Counted from the first letter of the stretch, positions 6,659 through 16,001 are shown. The stretch: DNA of 64,000 nt from JBNLBS01 sp050303415 (GCA_050303415.1 JBNLBS010000004.1:1-64000), one strand, 5' to 3'. The notes: a model not told the origin generated them from the letters alone. Made by a program: numbers and translations.

Positions 6659-9227
6659 CGCGCCCTCCTTTATCATAAGTTTGGATTACACCGTTTATTT
6701 CACACCATGAAAGATTCATATTAACTTTTAAGCCCTCAATCATTAACTGATTGTCACCGCCAAGCAGCGCTAGGCAATGATTACCCTTTAAGTAAAATGA
6801 TAATTGGGATTCCTTTTTTACCTGCTCGAATGGCCAAGCATGTACTCTGACGATATTTTCATGGATCGCCCGAGCATCTTGAATATTAAATTCTTCAATG
6901 GGCAATGAAACACTGTACCCGTTCAAAAAGAAAATTTGCTCTGAAGATATTGACGTTGCGATAAGCAGAGGAATCGTTTCAATTTCTATGAGGCGCGTTT
7001 GCTTGCCTTCTTCATCGTCCAGCGCCATTTTGGAAAACAACTGGGTGTTTACTTTAGCCAGTTTTTTTTCGGCAAACTCGGTTCCTTTTACTTCTGCATG
7101 TAAATCTTTCCATGGGTCGGAATCATCACATGAATTTTGATAGGTGTTTTTCAATAGTTTCCTAATTTCGGAATTTCCTTTTTCATCAGCAAGTTCAATT
7201 ACTTCAAAACTATGCAATGTTTGATAAGTTTTAAGCAAGGTATAGGCTTGATAGACTTTTGCTTTGTTACCGAGAATCTTCTTGATGCATTCGCTACCTT
7301 CCTGTTCCAACTCAGCAAGCGTTTTTGTTTCCTCAACAATCCATATTTCCGGTTGATCTACTGGCCTGTTTCCGATTTGTCTTACATCCAAATGCCGCCA
7401 TAAACGCCCAATACGTTGCAACAACATATCCATTGGCGCCAATTCGGAAATAAGAATGTCCGCATCGATATCGACGCTTTGTTCGACGATTTGAGTGGAT
7501 ACCAAAATACAACCTCCCTGTTGTTGTCCAGCTTTTCCCAGTCTTTCCATCCAATAACCTTCTTGTTGCTGACGTAAGAAATGCGGATAGCGTGAATGCA
7601 ATAATCCCAATTCATAGCTCTCATCATTACTCGATAATTGCTGAAATATTTGCTGAGCAGCATTCACCGTATTGCAAACCCACAAAACTCTTGCACCTTG
7701 CCTTGCTGCATTCACTGCATCCTCGATCAAACTATCCTGCTTTTTAAAAAACCTTCTGACTGGGGGCCTTTCCGGTGCTGTTGTAACTTGGGGTTTCACA
7801 ATGTCGCCTGCGCGGACCTTACCGGTAATTAATGGATAGGCTTCAATCTCTAAAGCGCTATCATCAATGCCGATGAGGTTATTTCGTATTTTGGGTAAAA
7901 GAGTTGCCGATAAAATAATAATCGTACACCCCAACTTCAGTAATTCATCACACAAGCACTTGATTAATGTCCCGGTAAAATAGTCATAACTATGGACTTC
8001 ATCGATGATGATTACTTTGCCGGACAAGGCAAAGCGCCTGACAAAAAAATGTTTGACTGCGACAACCGACATTAACGCCTGATCAATCGTCCCAACACCA
8101 AAATTTGCCAGTAATGCTCTTTTAGCCGATGCAAACCAATCGCGGCTCGCTGTCGCATCTCCATCAGCTTTCTTTAGCAAAGTATTAACCGCTCTGGGTT
8201 GATAATAATCCTGTTCCAGCCAAGCATTTGCGTGCGCTAAACGGGTATTTTCTGGTGTTTCGGATATTTTGCTAACGAAATCCTTAACGCGTAAATGAAT
8301 CCGGTTTGAGGTCAATTGCGTCGGCAAGGCAAAATACAGTCCCGTTGCTTTGCCTGTTTTAAGCAATTCGTAGGAACATGCCAGCGCTGCTTCAGTTTTG
8401 CCCAATCCCATTGGCGCTTCTATGACGTAAATCCCCGGCTCCTTGATTACTGATAAAGCTTTTTCCTGTAAGTCATTCGGTCTAAAGCCGAAAATATCTT
8501 TGAAACATAAATCATTCCGTATTTGTGGCTTGCCCAGACCAATACTATTCACAGCAAGTGAAGCTGATTTTTTACTGTTTTCTGTATCAAGACCTTTTTC
8601 TACAGGGAAATAAGTCTCATCCGAACCTATCCAGTCCGCTACACTGGTCAATCCCATCAGCCAAGGCACAATGGCATCACGCTTTTTTATTTCAAATGAA
8701 GGTATAGCGCTATCAAACTCCATTTCTAATGCCGATATTATTTGGTGTCGTTGAAAATGCCATTTATCAATAAAAGGTGATACGTCACCATTACAATACT
8801 TTTCAGACACATGCATTTTCCCATGATGTGCTCCGGCAACCATTGCCCAAGCTTTAGCCACGGATTGATTAGTTCCTCGACTTTGAAGCAACAATTGAAT
8901 GGAATCCTGGCTATGCTTTTCATGTCGTATATCCTGTTGAGCCTCCCAGGCTTCTCGCGCTGCAACAAGTGATAAATTTTCGCGCTCCAACCAAATGACA
9001 CACTTTTGAAGGAATCCTGGTGACCATTTGCCTACATCATGGACAGCAGCAATGATTGCTGCTGCTATCGGTGTTAATTCAGCATTAGGAATACTTCGAC
9101 TTTGCTTCCCCAATTCAAGAGCCACATACCCCACATGGCAACAGTGTTCAAAAACTGATAAACCTGGTTGCCCATCGTCACACGTTTTTGCCCATCCACA
9201 TAACTTTGAATTAAAAGCCATTGTCAT
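6642..9227 (-). CDS. cas3: CRISPR-associated helicase-nuclease Cas3
   Basis: Cas3 is recruited by Cascade and degrades the target strand. The product is about 861 residues. The N-terminal HD nuclease domain shows AVHDVGKW (His-Asp near residues 63-64), AGAHHGK near 135 and SVADWIGSD near 200. The SF2 helicase domain shows Walker A APMGLGKTEAAL near 271, a DEVH box (IIIDEVHSYD) near 409, motif III ILSATLLPK and motif VI QRIGRLWRH. All catalytic residues look intact. ATG codons at 9227 and 9221 and a TTG at 9236 are possible starts. None has a strong ribosome binding site, and a 36-codon ORF overlaps the start. Confidence 0.96.
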   Translation of the reverse strand: MTMAFNSKLCGWAKTCDDGQPGLSVFEHCCHVGYVALELGKQSRSIPNAELTPIAAAIIAAVHDVGKWSPGFLQKCVIWLERENLSLVAAREAWEAQQDIRHEKHSQDSIQLLLQSRGTNQSVAKAWAMVAGAHHGKMHVSEKYCNGDVSPFIDKWHFQRHQIISALEMEFDSAIPSFEIKKRDAIVPWLMGLTSVADWIGSDETYFPVEKGLDTENSKKSASLAVNSIGLGKPQIRNDLCFKDIFGFRPNDLQEKALSVIKEPGIYVIEAPMGLGKTEAALACSYELLKTGKATGLYFALPTQLTSNRIHLRVKDFVSKISETPENTRLAHANAWLEQDYYQPRAVNTLLKKADGDATASRDWFASAKRALLANFGVGTIDQALMSVVAVKHFFVRRFALSGKVIIIDEVHSYDYFTGTLIKCLCDELLKLGCTIIILSATLLPKIRNNLIGIDDSALEIEAYPLITGKVRAGDIVKPQVTTAPERPPVRRFFKKQDSLIEDAVNAARQGARVLWVCNTVNAAQQIFQQLSSNDESYELGLLHSRYPHFLRQQQEGYWMERLGKAGQQQGGCILVSTQIVEQSVDIDADILISELAPMDMLLQRIGRLWRHLDVRQIGNRPVDQPEIWIVEETKTLAELEQEGSECIKKILGNKAKVYQAYTLLKTYQTLHSFEVIELADEKGNSEIRKLLKNTYQNSCDDSDPWKDLHAEVKGTEFAEKKLAKVNTQLFSKMALDDEEGKQTRLIEIETIPLLIATSISSEQIFFLNGYSVSLPIEEFNIQDARAIHENIVRVHAWPFEQVKKESQLSFYLKGNHCLALLGGDNQLMIEGLKVNMNLSWCEINGVIQTYDKGGRDESCD

Positions 9228-9321
9228 AGTGCTCAAGTATAAAGTGATCTAACAATTTATAATAGCTATAAGCATCTTCTGAAACTCTACTCCAGCATTG
9301 ATAGTACAAAAGTTTTGTCAT
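9211..9321 (-). CDS. Possible 36-residue ORF overlapping the cas3 start
   Basis: An ATG at 9321, preceded by AAAGGGAAATAA, opens a 36-codon frame that ends at 9211, 17 bases inside cas3. The product starts MTKLLYYQCWSRVSEDAY and is rich in Tyr and Asp/Glu. I do not recognise it, and it does not resemble an antitoxin, a known anti-CRISPR or the N terminus of a Cas3. cas3 has no obvious ribosome binding site of its own, so this frame could feed ribosomes to the cas3 start. It may equally be chance in a 168-base AT-rich leader. Confidence 0.3.
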   Translation of the reverse strand: MTKLLYYQCWSRVSEDAYSYYKLLDHFILEHYDNGF

Positions 9322-9404
9322 TTATTTCCCTTTTTTTAGGTGTCTTGGGATATTTTTATTATCCGCAATCACTACGTCATTTGGTGAGGTAGCAAATATT
9401 TTTT

Positions 9405-10385
9405 TTATGGTTTTTGGTAAATTGCCTGCAAGGCGTTTATTTTTTCTATGATCTGTTGCTGTAAAAATTCTGGGGCGACGACTTTTACGTCTGCCCCATA
9501 TTTAAGTATATCCATGACCAGTTCCCGGCTGTCGTTGAACGGTATGCTGAGCTGGTAGCTGCCGTTGGGCAGCCATTGGCCTTGTTGCTGCGGATGCCAG
9601 TCTTCATCTGCTGTCCACTGTGCCCGTTGCGCATTAAATTCCAGTATCGCGGTGTGTTCGGCCTTACCGGTAAAAATTCCGTAGGACGAGTGCAGGAAGG
9701 TTTGCAGTTTTTTGTCGTCTACCGGCAGATTATCTTGTTCCAGTATTTGTACTGAGTTGATTTTATCCACGGAGAATATTCTGAGATCATTTCGTTGATG
9801 GCAATGGGCGGCCAGATACCAGTTATCCCGATAATAAATCAGCTTTTGGGGCGAGAGAATGCGTTCTGTGTTTTTACCGCTTTCCCCTCGGGCACTATAT
9901 TGAATGTAGATTTGTTTGTTGCCGAATAAAGCGGTGGCAATGCGTTTAAATTGGCTGTCGTCCTTTAGCCGCCTGCCGACTGAGGCAAAAAAGACTTTGT
10001 CGGCAATCACCGGTTGCGGGCTATGCTCTTTGCTTAGCATGGTGTTGATGCGTTGTTGCAGTGCATCGATCTGTTTGCTGAGTATGCCGGGGCTGATGTT
10101 TTGTAATATTTGCCGACAAATCAGCAGCCCGTGCAATTCTTCTGCACTAAACCATAAGCCGGGAAGTTGATAAGGTTTTTGTGCTGATTGTTGGTTGTAG
10201 TAATAGCCGTTTGCCTCTCGACTATATTCCAGCGGCGCATTCAGGTTATCGCGCAGGTTTTCTATACTACGGGTGGCAGTGGAATTTGAACATTCCAGTT
10301 GCTCCATAATGTCTTTTATGGATATTGGGTAACGCCGGTTGCTTAGCAGGTTATGCAGTCGGTATATACGGTCGAATCTGTCCAT
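9405..10385 (-). CDS. WYL-domain transcriptional regulator upstream of cas3
   Basis: A predicted DNA-binding regulator of 326 residues. Residues 1-60 form a winged-helix (DeoR/HTH_11-like) domain, with ISIKDIMEQLECSNSTATRS as the helix-turn-helix. Residues about 140-230 hold a WYL domain with the signature DNWYLAAHCHQRNDLR, followed by the WCX C-terminal extension. WYL domains are predicted to sense ligands, possibly nucleic acids or nucleotides. The gene is co-directional with cas3 and ends about 180 bases before it. WYL regulators are repeatedly found beside CRISPR-cas loci and often repress them, so control of the cas operon is a reasonable inference. Confidence 0.9.
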   Translation of the reverse strand: MDRFDRIYRLHNLLSNRRYPISIKDIMEQLECSNSTATRSIENLRDNLNAPLEYSREANGYYYNQQSAQKPYQLPGLWFSAEELHGLLICRQILQNISPGILSKQIDALQQRINTMLSKEHSPQPVIADKVFFASVGRRLKDDSQFKRIATALFGNKQIYIQYSARGESGKNTERILSPQKLIYYRDNWYLAAHCHQRNDLRIFSVDKINSVQILEQDNLPVDDKKLQTFLHSSYGIFTGKAEHTAILEFNAQRAQWTADEDWHPQQQGQWLPNGSYQLSIPFNDSRELVMDILKYGADVKVVAPEFLQQQIIEKINALQAIYQKP

Positions 10386-10560
10386 TTATTTCGTTCCTTT
10401 GGGTTTATTCCGATCTTAACGCAAAGAAATTACCTTGACTAGGTTTTATGCTAATTCAACTTAGGCCATAGCAAATCAATCTTTAGGTTTTTTAATGGGC
10501 AACCGGCCGGTTGCCGCTACCTGTTTTATTGCGCGTCGGGCGTTACGTATGCGGTTTCCC

Positions 10561-10733
10561 CGTTCCCACCGTCCTCGGCCACTGCCATTACGTTAAGGAA
10601 AAAAATGAACAGATTGTTGGTGCGAATTCATTCGCACGAGGTATTGAAGCACAGACATGTGCGAATGAATTCGCACCTACAACTATTACAAAATGACTTA
10701 ACTTAATAGCGGTGACCATTCTCGGCGGGAACG
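10561..10733. repeat. Palindromic MITE-like element, copy 1
   Basis: Terminal inverted repeats of about 37 bases run inward from CGTTCCCACCG (10561) and from its complement ending CGGGAACG (10733). The best-matched inner parts are CACTGCCATTACGTTAAG (10580-10597) and CTTAACTTAATAGCGGTG (10697-10714). Inside lies a second inverted pair, GTGCGAATTCATTCGCAC (10620-10637) and its exact complement (10659-10676). No coding capacity is seen. Copy 2 lies at 11349-11512. The rest of the gap from 10386 to 10839 shows only the small palindrome AACCGGCCGGTT near 10501. Confidence 0.75.
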
Positions 10734-10839
10734 CAGACCAGGGCAAATGGATTATGCCGATTCGAATGACCGGGTTGGTTTTTCTACCCGGCCGTTATTG
10801 ATTCCGTCTCAGCCCCGGAGGCATGACAACAAGAGCAAG

Positions 10840-11247
10840 CTATACATTTACCTGGGCAATCCAGTCTTCCAGATTGTAGTAGTTGGTAATTCTGGCTACT
10901 TTGTTGTCTTTTATTTCAAAAAACGCACCGGCAGGCAGTTTGTATTTTTGGCCTCTGGCTTCAGGCAAACCTTCGTCGTGGTTGATATATTCACCCAACA
11001 CGACAAATTCAGCCGCTGCCCGTTTGCCGTCGGCGGTTGCCATAATAACCATATCAACCAGTTCTTCCTTGTAGTTGTTGTTCATGCAGGCCATAAATTG
11101 TCTGAATGCATCTTTACCGATTTCCCGTTTGCCCTGGTTAATGTCGTGGATAACATCGTCTGCCAACAGATCTAAAAAGGTATCCATATCGCCCGCGTTA
11201 AATGCAGAATAATATTGCTCGATCAGGTTAATGCTTTCTTGGTTCAT
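10840..11247 (-). CDS. SnoaL/NTF2-like protein (ketosteroid isomerase-related)
   Basis: A 135-residue NTF2-fold protein. The N terminus SINLIEQYYSAFNAGDMDTF is the typical first helix of SnoaL-like proteins. LLADDVIHDINQG and a C-terminal VARITNYYNLEDWIAQV complete the conical fold. Members range from isomerases to lyases and ligand-binding proteins, so no reaction can be assigned. The gene stands alone on the minus strand between two copies of the same palindromic repeat, separated from the cas locus and from miaA. Confidence is high for the fold and low for any function. Confidence 0.85.
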   Translation of the reverse strand: MNQESINLIEQYYSAFNAGDMDTFLDLLADDVIHDINQGKREIGKDAFRQFMACMNNNYKEELVDMVIMATADGKRAAAEFVVLGEYINHDEGLPEARGQKYKLPAGAFFEIKDNKVARITNYYNLEDWIAQVNV

Positions 11248-11348
11248 TGATTATTTGATCCCTTTTGGGTTGTGGTTAGTACTGCGGATATTTTAAATCC
11301 TGTTGGTTTGTTTTGTTACTTTTTTCTTTCTTGTTTAGGTGAAAATCT

Positions 11349-11512
11349 GCGTTACCGTGGAGAACCGTCACTGCCATTAAGTTAAGCTATTGTAGGTGCT
11401 GATTCATCCGCACAGTGCGAATACCCTCAAGGGCACAAGTAAATTCGCACCTACCATACTAATGGGTTGTTTTAACTTAATGACAGTGGTGGAGAACAAC
11501 CGTGGGAACGCG
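11349..11512. repeat. Palindromic MITE-like element, copy 2
   Basis: This has the same architecture as the element at 10561-10733. The outer ends read GCGTTACCG and the complement of GCGTTCCCACGG. The inner inverted repeats are CACTGCCATTAAGTTAAG (11369-11386) and TTAACTTAATGACAGTG (11472-11488). TGTAGGTGC (11391-11399) is mirrored by TTCGCACCTACC. It carries no open frame. The two copies bracket the SnoaL-like gene. Confidence 0.75.
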
Positions 11513-11530
11513 GAATTGTCTTTGCTTTTT

Positions 11531-11552
11531 GACACGCAAGGATTGCGTCTCT
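11531..11552. repeat. Short hairpin repeat (GACACGC...GCGTCTC type)
   Basis: GACACGCAA and TTGCGTCTC form an imperfect hairpin just downstream of miaA and next to MITE copy 2. A related perfect hairpin is at 14575-14595. It could act as a weak transcription stop for miaA, but no T-run follows in the minus direction. Confidence 0.45.
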
Positions 11553-11564
11553 ACAGCATGTTTG

Positions 11565-12503
11565 CTATGAATTGGGTTGCGTTTGGGCTTTGATAATTTC
11601 TATGGCTTTGTTTACTACCTCCGGGTCGCCGGTGGTTAGCCAGTGAGCGTCGGTTTCGCGCCTTAACCAGGTAAATTGCCTTTTAGCCAGTTGCCGGGTG
11701 GCGACGATGCCTTTTTCCTGCATGGTGTCGTAATCGTATTCGCCTTTAAGATATGACCAGACCTGGCGATAGCCGACTGCTCGTATAGACGGCATTTTTT
11801 CGGTTAAATCACCGCGCTGATACAAGGCTTTGACTTCTTCAATCAACCCGTTATCCAGCATCTGTTTAAAACGCCGGGCGATGATATCATGCAATTCCGC
11901 CCTGTCTGCCGGCGCGATAACCAGTTTTATCAACCGGAAAGGCATGGCGTTCTGCTGAGCCTGCTGATAAAAATAGGTGATCGGTTTGCCGCTGATTTCA
12001 TACACTTCCAGCGCTCTTTGAATACGCTGCGGGTCGTTGGGATGTATGCGCTTGGCCGATTCCGGGTCGATTTGTGCCAGACGATCATGAAGGGCCTGCT
12101 TGCCTTGTTCGGCCAGCTCTTTATCCAGTTTGGCCCTGATTTTTGCATCGGCTTCCGGCAGCTGGGCCAAGCCATGAAATAAGGCATTAAAGTAGAGCAT
12201 GGTGCCGCCCACCAGTATCGGCAGTTTGCCGCGCCGGTTGATATCATCCATAATCGCCAGGGCTTTATTTCTGAACTCGCCGGTGGAGAATGATTGCGCC
12301 GGATCGATGATGTCGATTAAATGATGCGCAATACCGCCCCGCTCTTCCAGCGTAGGCTTGGCGGTACCGATGTCCATCCCTTTAAACACCAGCGCCGAAT
12401 CAACGCTGATAATTTCGCCATTGAGTGCCTGGGCCAGTTGTACCGCCAGTGCGGTTTTGCCGGAGGCGGTCGGCCCCATCAAGCAGATTGCCGGTGTTTG
12501 CAT
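11565..12503 (-). CDS. miaA: tRNA dimethylallyltransferase MiaA
   Basis: MiaA transfers a dimethylallyl group to N6 of A37 in tRNAs that read UNN codons. The 312-residue product has the P-loop GPTASGKTALAVQLA (residues 10-24), then ISVDSALVFKGMDIGTAKP, PILVGGTMLYFNAL and RQFTWLRR, all family hallmarks. The usual tyrosine of the SVDSA.VY motif is Phe here. Length is normal. The ATG overlaps the mutL stop as TAATG, so the two genes are coupled. In E. coli hfq follows miaA; here repeats and the CRISPR island follow instead. Confidence 0.97.
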   Translation of the reverse strand: MQTPAICLMGPTASGKTALAVQLAQALNGEIISVDSALVFKGMDIGTAKPTLEERGGIAHHLIDIIDPAQSFSTGEFRNKALAIMDDINRRGKLPILVGGTMLYFNALFHGLAQLPEADAKIRAKLDKELAEQGKQALHDRLAQIDPESAKRIHPNDPQRIQRALEVYEISGKPITYFYQQAQQNAMPFRLIKLVIAPADRAELHDIIARRFKQMLDNGLIEEVKALYQRGDLTEKMPSIRAVGYRQVWSYLKGEYDYDTMQEKGIVATRQLAKRQFTWLRRETDAHWLTTGDPEVVNKAIEIIKAQTQPNS

Positions 12504-14347
12504 TATTGTCCACGCATAAAGAATTTATCCAGATCCTGGGTACTGAGTTCCACCCAGGTCGGCCTGCCGTGATTGCATTGGCCTATTCTTTCGGTCTGTT
12601 CCATATCGCGCAGTAAGGCGTTCATTTCTTCCACAGTGAGTCGCCTATGCGCCCTGACCGAACCGTGACAGGCAACGGTGGCCAGGATTTCGTTGCTTTT
12701 GTCCTGAATGCGCTGACTCATGCCGTGTTCGATAATATCGGCCAGCACGTCTTTAATCAGGGTACCCATATCGGTATTGCCCAGCAGTACCGGGGTTGAG
12801 CGCAAGACGATGGTTTCCGGCCCGGCTCGGTTGAGTTCAAAGCCCAGGCTGTTAAAGAAATCGACTTCCTGTTCGGCCAAATCGGCTTCGGCCGGGCTGA
12901 CGTTAATTTTTATCGGCAGCAATAACGGCTGGCTGGCAACACGGCCCTGTTGAAATTGTTGTTTAAGCCTTTCATAGGTGACACGTTCATGTGCGGCATG
13001 CGCATCGACCAGAATAATGCCGTTCGGGGTTTCCGATAAGATATAAATATTATGCAGATGCGCCACCGCATAACCCAAAGGCGGATAGCCTTCTATATTG
13101 GTATTGCTCGTTGCGACTGCGGGTGTTTGTTCGACCGGGTATAAAGCCGCATAGGCATTGATTTCCTCTTCTACCGATAACGGCAATGACATCTGTTGCG
13201 CGGCCCTGGGCTGATAACCCGATGAATAGGAGACTCGACCGGTACTTGCCGGACTTTGTTGCGGCATGGCTGCCGGTACTGATGCAGTTATTGGTTCCGG
13301 CCCCGCAATATCAGGTAGGTGTGCGGCGCTATTGTTTTGTTCGCCCGGTCTTATATCAGCCAGCGAACGATGCAGGGCTTTAAATAAAAAGTCATGCACC
13401 AGGCGGCCTTCCCTAAAGCGCACTTCCAGTTTTGCCGGATGCGCGTTAACATCCACCAGTGCCGGGTTCATGGTCAGGTACAAGACAAATACCGAATGCC
13501 GGCCGTGATACATCACATCCTGGTAGGCCTGTTTTACCGCATGTGCGACCAGTTTATCTTTAATTAAGCGATCATTGACATAAAAATACTGCATATCCTG
13601 CTGACTGCGGGAAAATGTCGGCAGCCCTACCCAGCCGGTTAACTGCAGGCCTGAGGATTCAAATTCTATTTTGACTGAGTTATTAATAAACTCCGAACCG
13701 AAGATGCCGGCAATGCGTTGTTCTTTTTCCGCTTCTGTTTGAGCCGGTTTCAAGTTTAATATTTCGCGCTGGTTATGCGTCAGGCAAAAGCCTATATCAA
13801 ACCGGCTTAAGGCCATGCGTTTAATCAGGTTTTCTATATGGCCAAATTCGGTTTTTTCGGTTTTTAAAAATTTTCGCCGTGCCGGGGTATTGTAGAACAG
13901 GTCGCGTACTTCTATGGTGGTGCCAAACGGATGCGGGTCGGGTTGCGGGTTAAAATCTTTTTCGGTGCCGTCGGCTGCAACGCGCCAGGCACATTCAGCC
14001 TCGGCTTCACGAGAGATTAGCGTTAAACGGGCAACCGAACTGATACTAGGCAAAGCTTCGCCCCTAAAGCCCATGCTGGAGACATTTTCCAGATCTTTTA
14101 ACGAGGCTATTTTGCTGGTGGCATGTCTGGACAAAGCCAGCGGCAGGTCTTCTTTCTCAATACCGCAACCGTTATCACGGATTCTGATTAACCGTGTTCC
14201 GCCCTGCTCTATATCGATATTGATCTGGCTGGCACCGGCATCAAAGCAGTTTTCCACCAGCTCTTTAACCACGGATGCTGGCCGTTCGACCACTTCACCG
14301 GCGGCGATCTGGTTAACTAATTGAGTCGGGAGTGAGTGTATGCGCAT
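12503..14347 (-). CDS. mutL: DNA mismatch repair protein MutL
   Basis: MutL couples mismatch recognition by MutS to downstream nuclease and helicase steps. The product is about 614 residues from MRIHSLPTQLVNQIAAGEVV. An in-frame ATG eight codons upstream (14371) is less family-like. The GHKL ATPase motifs are intact: ELVENCFDAGA (N-box), RDNGCGI, and GFRGEALPSISSV. The C-terminal domain lacks an obvious DQHAxxExE endonuclease motif (it has DAHAAHERVTYE), as in enterobacterial MutL that works with MutH. No mutH is in the window. The frame is followed by miaA with a one-base overlap. Confidence 0.97.
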   Translation of the reverse strand: MRIHSLPTQLVNQIAAGEVVERPASVVKELVENCFDAGASQINIDIEQGGTRLIRIRDNGCGIEKEDLPLALSRHATSKIASLKDLENVSSMGFRGEALPSISSVARLTLISREAEAECAWRVAADGTEKDFNPQPDPHPFGTTIEVRDLFYNTPARRKFLKTEKTEFGHIENLIKRMALSRFDIGFCLTHNQREILNLKPAQTEAEKEQRIAGIFGSEFINNSVKIEFESSGLQLTGWVGLPTFSRSQQDMQYFYVNDRLIKDKLVAHAVKQAYQDVMYHGRHSVFVLYLTMNPALVDVNAHPAKLEVRFREGRLVHDFLFKALHRSLADIRPGEQNNSAAHLPDIAGPEPITASVPAAMPQQSPASTGRVSYSSGYQPRAAQQMSLPLSVEEEINAYAALYPVEQTPAVATSNTNIEGYPPLGYAVAHLHNIYILSETPNGIILVDAHAAHERVTYERLKQQFQQGRVASQPLLLPIKINVSPAEADLAEQEVDFFNSLGFELNRAGPETIVLRSTPVLLGNTDMGTLIKDVLADIIEHGMSQRIQDKSNEILATVACHGSVRAHRRLTVEEMNALLRDMEQTERIGQCNHGRPTWVELSTQDLDKFFMRGQ

Positions 14348-14574
14348 GAGCCGGTCTTTAATACAAAACATTGTATTTTATATGACTGGCCTAGCGGGCG
14401 AAACTATTTACTAAAGTTTCAAAGTTTATCTAATGCAATGAAAGTTCAACTTTTGCCTGATTCCAACCAGTTAATGAGACGCAATCATTGTATTTCTATG
14501 CTGATAATCTTTTACTGATAAAACGGATAAACCTTTCTGCTGACAAGGCCCGGAAACAATAAAGATTCATGATT

Positions 14575-14595
14575 GAGACGCGATGCCCGCGTCTC
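14575..14595. repeat. Perfect short hairpin GAGACGCG/CGCGTCTC
   Basis: An 8-base perfect stem with a 5-base loop lies in the 302-base gap between the amidase stop and the mutL start. It resembles the hairpin at 11531-11552 and is probably a member of a short dispersed repeat family. The gap shows nothing else beyond a presumed mutL promoter that I cannot pin down. Confidence 0.5.
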
Positions 14596-14649
14596 ACGGT
14601 ATTGATTACGCCGGAATATGACGTTCTTAAAAGCAGAATCCGGGCGTTT

Positions 14650-15993
14650 TTAACTATCAGATGGAATGGTAAGCACCTGACCGATAATTATATTGTTGTT
14701 TTTGATTGAATTGGCCATTTTCAGCTGTTTCATGCTGACGCCGTATTGCTGAGCAATGCCCGATAAGGTGTCGCCTCGGCTGATAACATGTCTTGTGCTG
14801 GCCATAATAGTGCCAACCGGCGCATTCTGTTTAAAGTAGTCCTTAATGCCGTTAAAAATGGAACGCGCCATCTTGTCCTGATGTGCATTGCTGCGTAATT
14901 TACGTTCTTCAGACGGATTGGAGATAAAGGCGGTTTCCACCAGAATGGAGGGAATATCCGGTGATTTAAGCACCATAAACCCGGCTTTTTGCACATGATC
15001 TTTATGCAGCGGACCAATGTTGCCAAAATTGTGTAAAACTTTGGACGCCAGATCGCGACTGGCTTCCTGGGTTGCTGTTTGTGACAGATCCAATAATACC
15101 GTAGCCAGCACATCATCTTTATCATCCAGACTGACTCCGCCAACCAAATCGGCAGCATTTTCATGCTTGGCCAGCCAACGAGCAGCCTCACTGGATGCAC
15201 CGCGTCTGGATAGGGTAAAAACGGATGCACCTTTAACTCTTGAGTTTTTAAATGCATCGGCATGAATGGAGACAAACAGGTCGGCCTTGGCTTCACGCGC
15301 AATCTGCATTCGGCGTCTTAGCTTTATATAATAATCGCCTTTTCTAACCATCACCGCTTTCATGCCCGGTTGCTGGTTTATTAATCTGGCCAGTTTCTGG
15401 GCGATGGAGAACACCACCTCTTTCTCCTGTGTACCATGTCTGCCATGTGCACCCGGGTCTTTACCGCCATGACCGGCATCGACCGCGACAATCACATCTC
15501 TGACTTTGTTTTTAACGGTTTTGGTGACAGTTTGAACTTTACTTGGTTTAATCTTTGTTGCCAAAGACTGCGTGCCTTTATCAAATAAATCAACAACCAG
15601 CCTGTGACCGTAATTTTTATGTGGCGTTAGAAAAAAACTTTTTGGATCAGCCCGTTTTTTTAAATCGACAACCACTCTCAAGTCTTTGCCATTACGTTTG
15701 GCACTGCGTAATCTTAAAAACAAGGGATGATTAAGATCCGGCTGCACCAGCTTTTTTGTTAAATACGCATCGTTAAAGTCAATCACCAGACGTGAAGGGT
15801 TATTCAACATAAAAACATCATGCGCAGCTTCATTGGATACATCAAAAATCAAACGCGCGCTTTCGGGTGTCTTTTGATAGCGCACCGCGTTGATATTAAC
15901 CGGCCTTGCCTGTACCGTAACAGCAGCAATCAGTAAACTTACAATCCAGAATATTTTCCAGGAATGTCCCATATTTCTAAACCCAATACTCAT
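14650..15993 (-). CDS. N-acetylmuramoyl-L-alanine amidase (AMIN, Amidase_3, LysM)
   Basis: A periplasmic amidase that cleaves septal peptidoglycan cross-walls. The 447-residue product has an N-terminal signal sequence (hydrophobic residues about 13-29, ending VQARP). An AMIN domain follows at about 32-140 and targets the septum. The Amidase_3 catalytic domain runs from about 170 to 390, with zinc-site motifs VDAGHGGKDPGA, KEVVFSIA, SIHADAF and ILVETAFISN. A C-terminal LysM repeat (HVISRGDTLSGIAQQYG) follows. Domain content fits AmiB/AmiC. Its place between tsaE and mutL matches amiB in E. coli. Activation by EnvC/NlpD-type factors is expected from the family. Confidence 0.95.
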   Translation of the reverse strand: MSIGFRNMGHSWKIFWIVSLLIAAVTVQARPVNINAVRYQKTPESARLIFDVSNEAAHDVFMLNNPSRLVIDFNDAYLTKKLVQPDLNHPLFLRLRSAKRNGKDLRVVVDLKKRADPKSFFLTPHKNYGHRLVVDLFDKGTQSLATKIKPSKVQTVTKTVKNKVRDVIVAVDAGHGGKDPGAHGRHGTQEKEVVFSIAQKLARLINQQPGMKAVMVRKGDYYIKLRRRMQIAREAKADLFVSIHADAFKNSRVKGASVFTLSRRGASSEAARWLAKHENAADLVGGVSLDDKDDVLATVLLDLSQTATQEASRDLASKVLHNFGNIGPLHKDHVQKAGFMVLKSPDIPSILVETAFISNPSEERKLRSNAHQDKMARSIFNGIKDYFKQNAPVGTIMASTRHVISRGDTLSGIAQQYGVSMKQLKMANSIKNNNIIIGQVLTIPSDS

Positions 15994-16001
15994 ACTTTAA
16001 G

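Noticed and set aside
10747..11175. 142-codon plus-strand frame antisense to the SnoaL-like gene
   Set aside because: The minus-strand frame matches a known fold; the plus frame is rich in Phe/Val/His with no family features.
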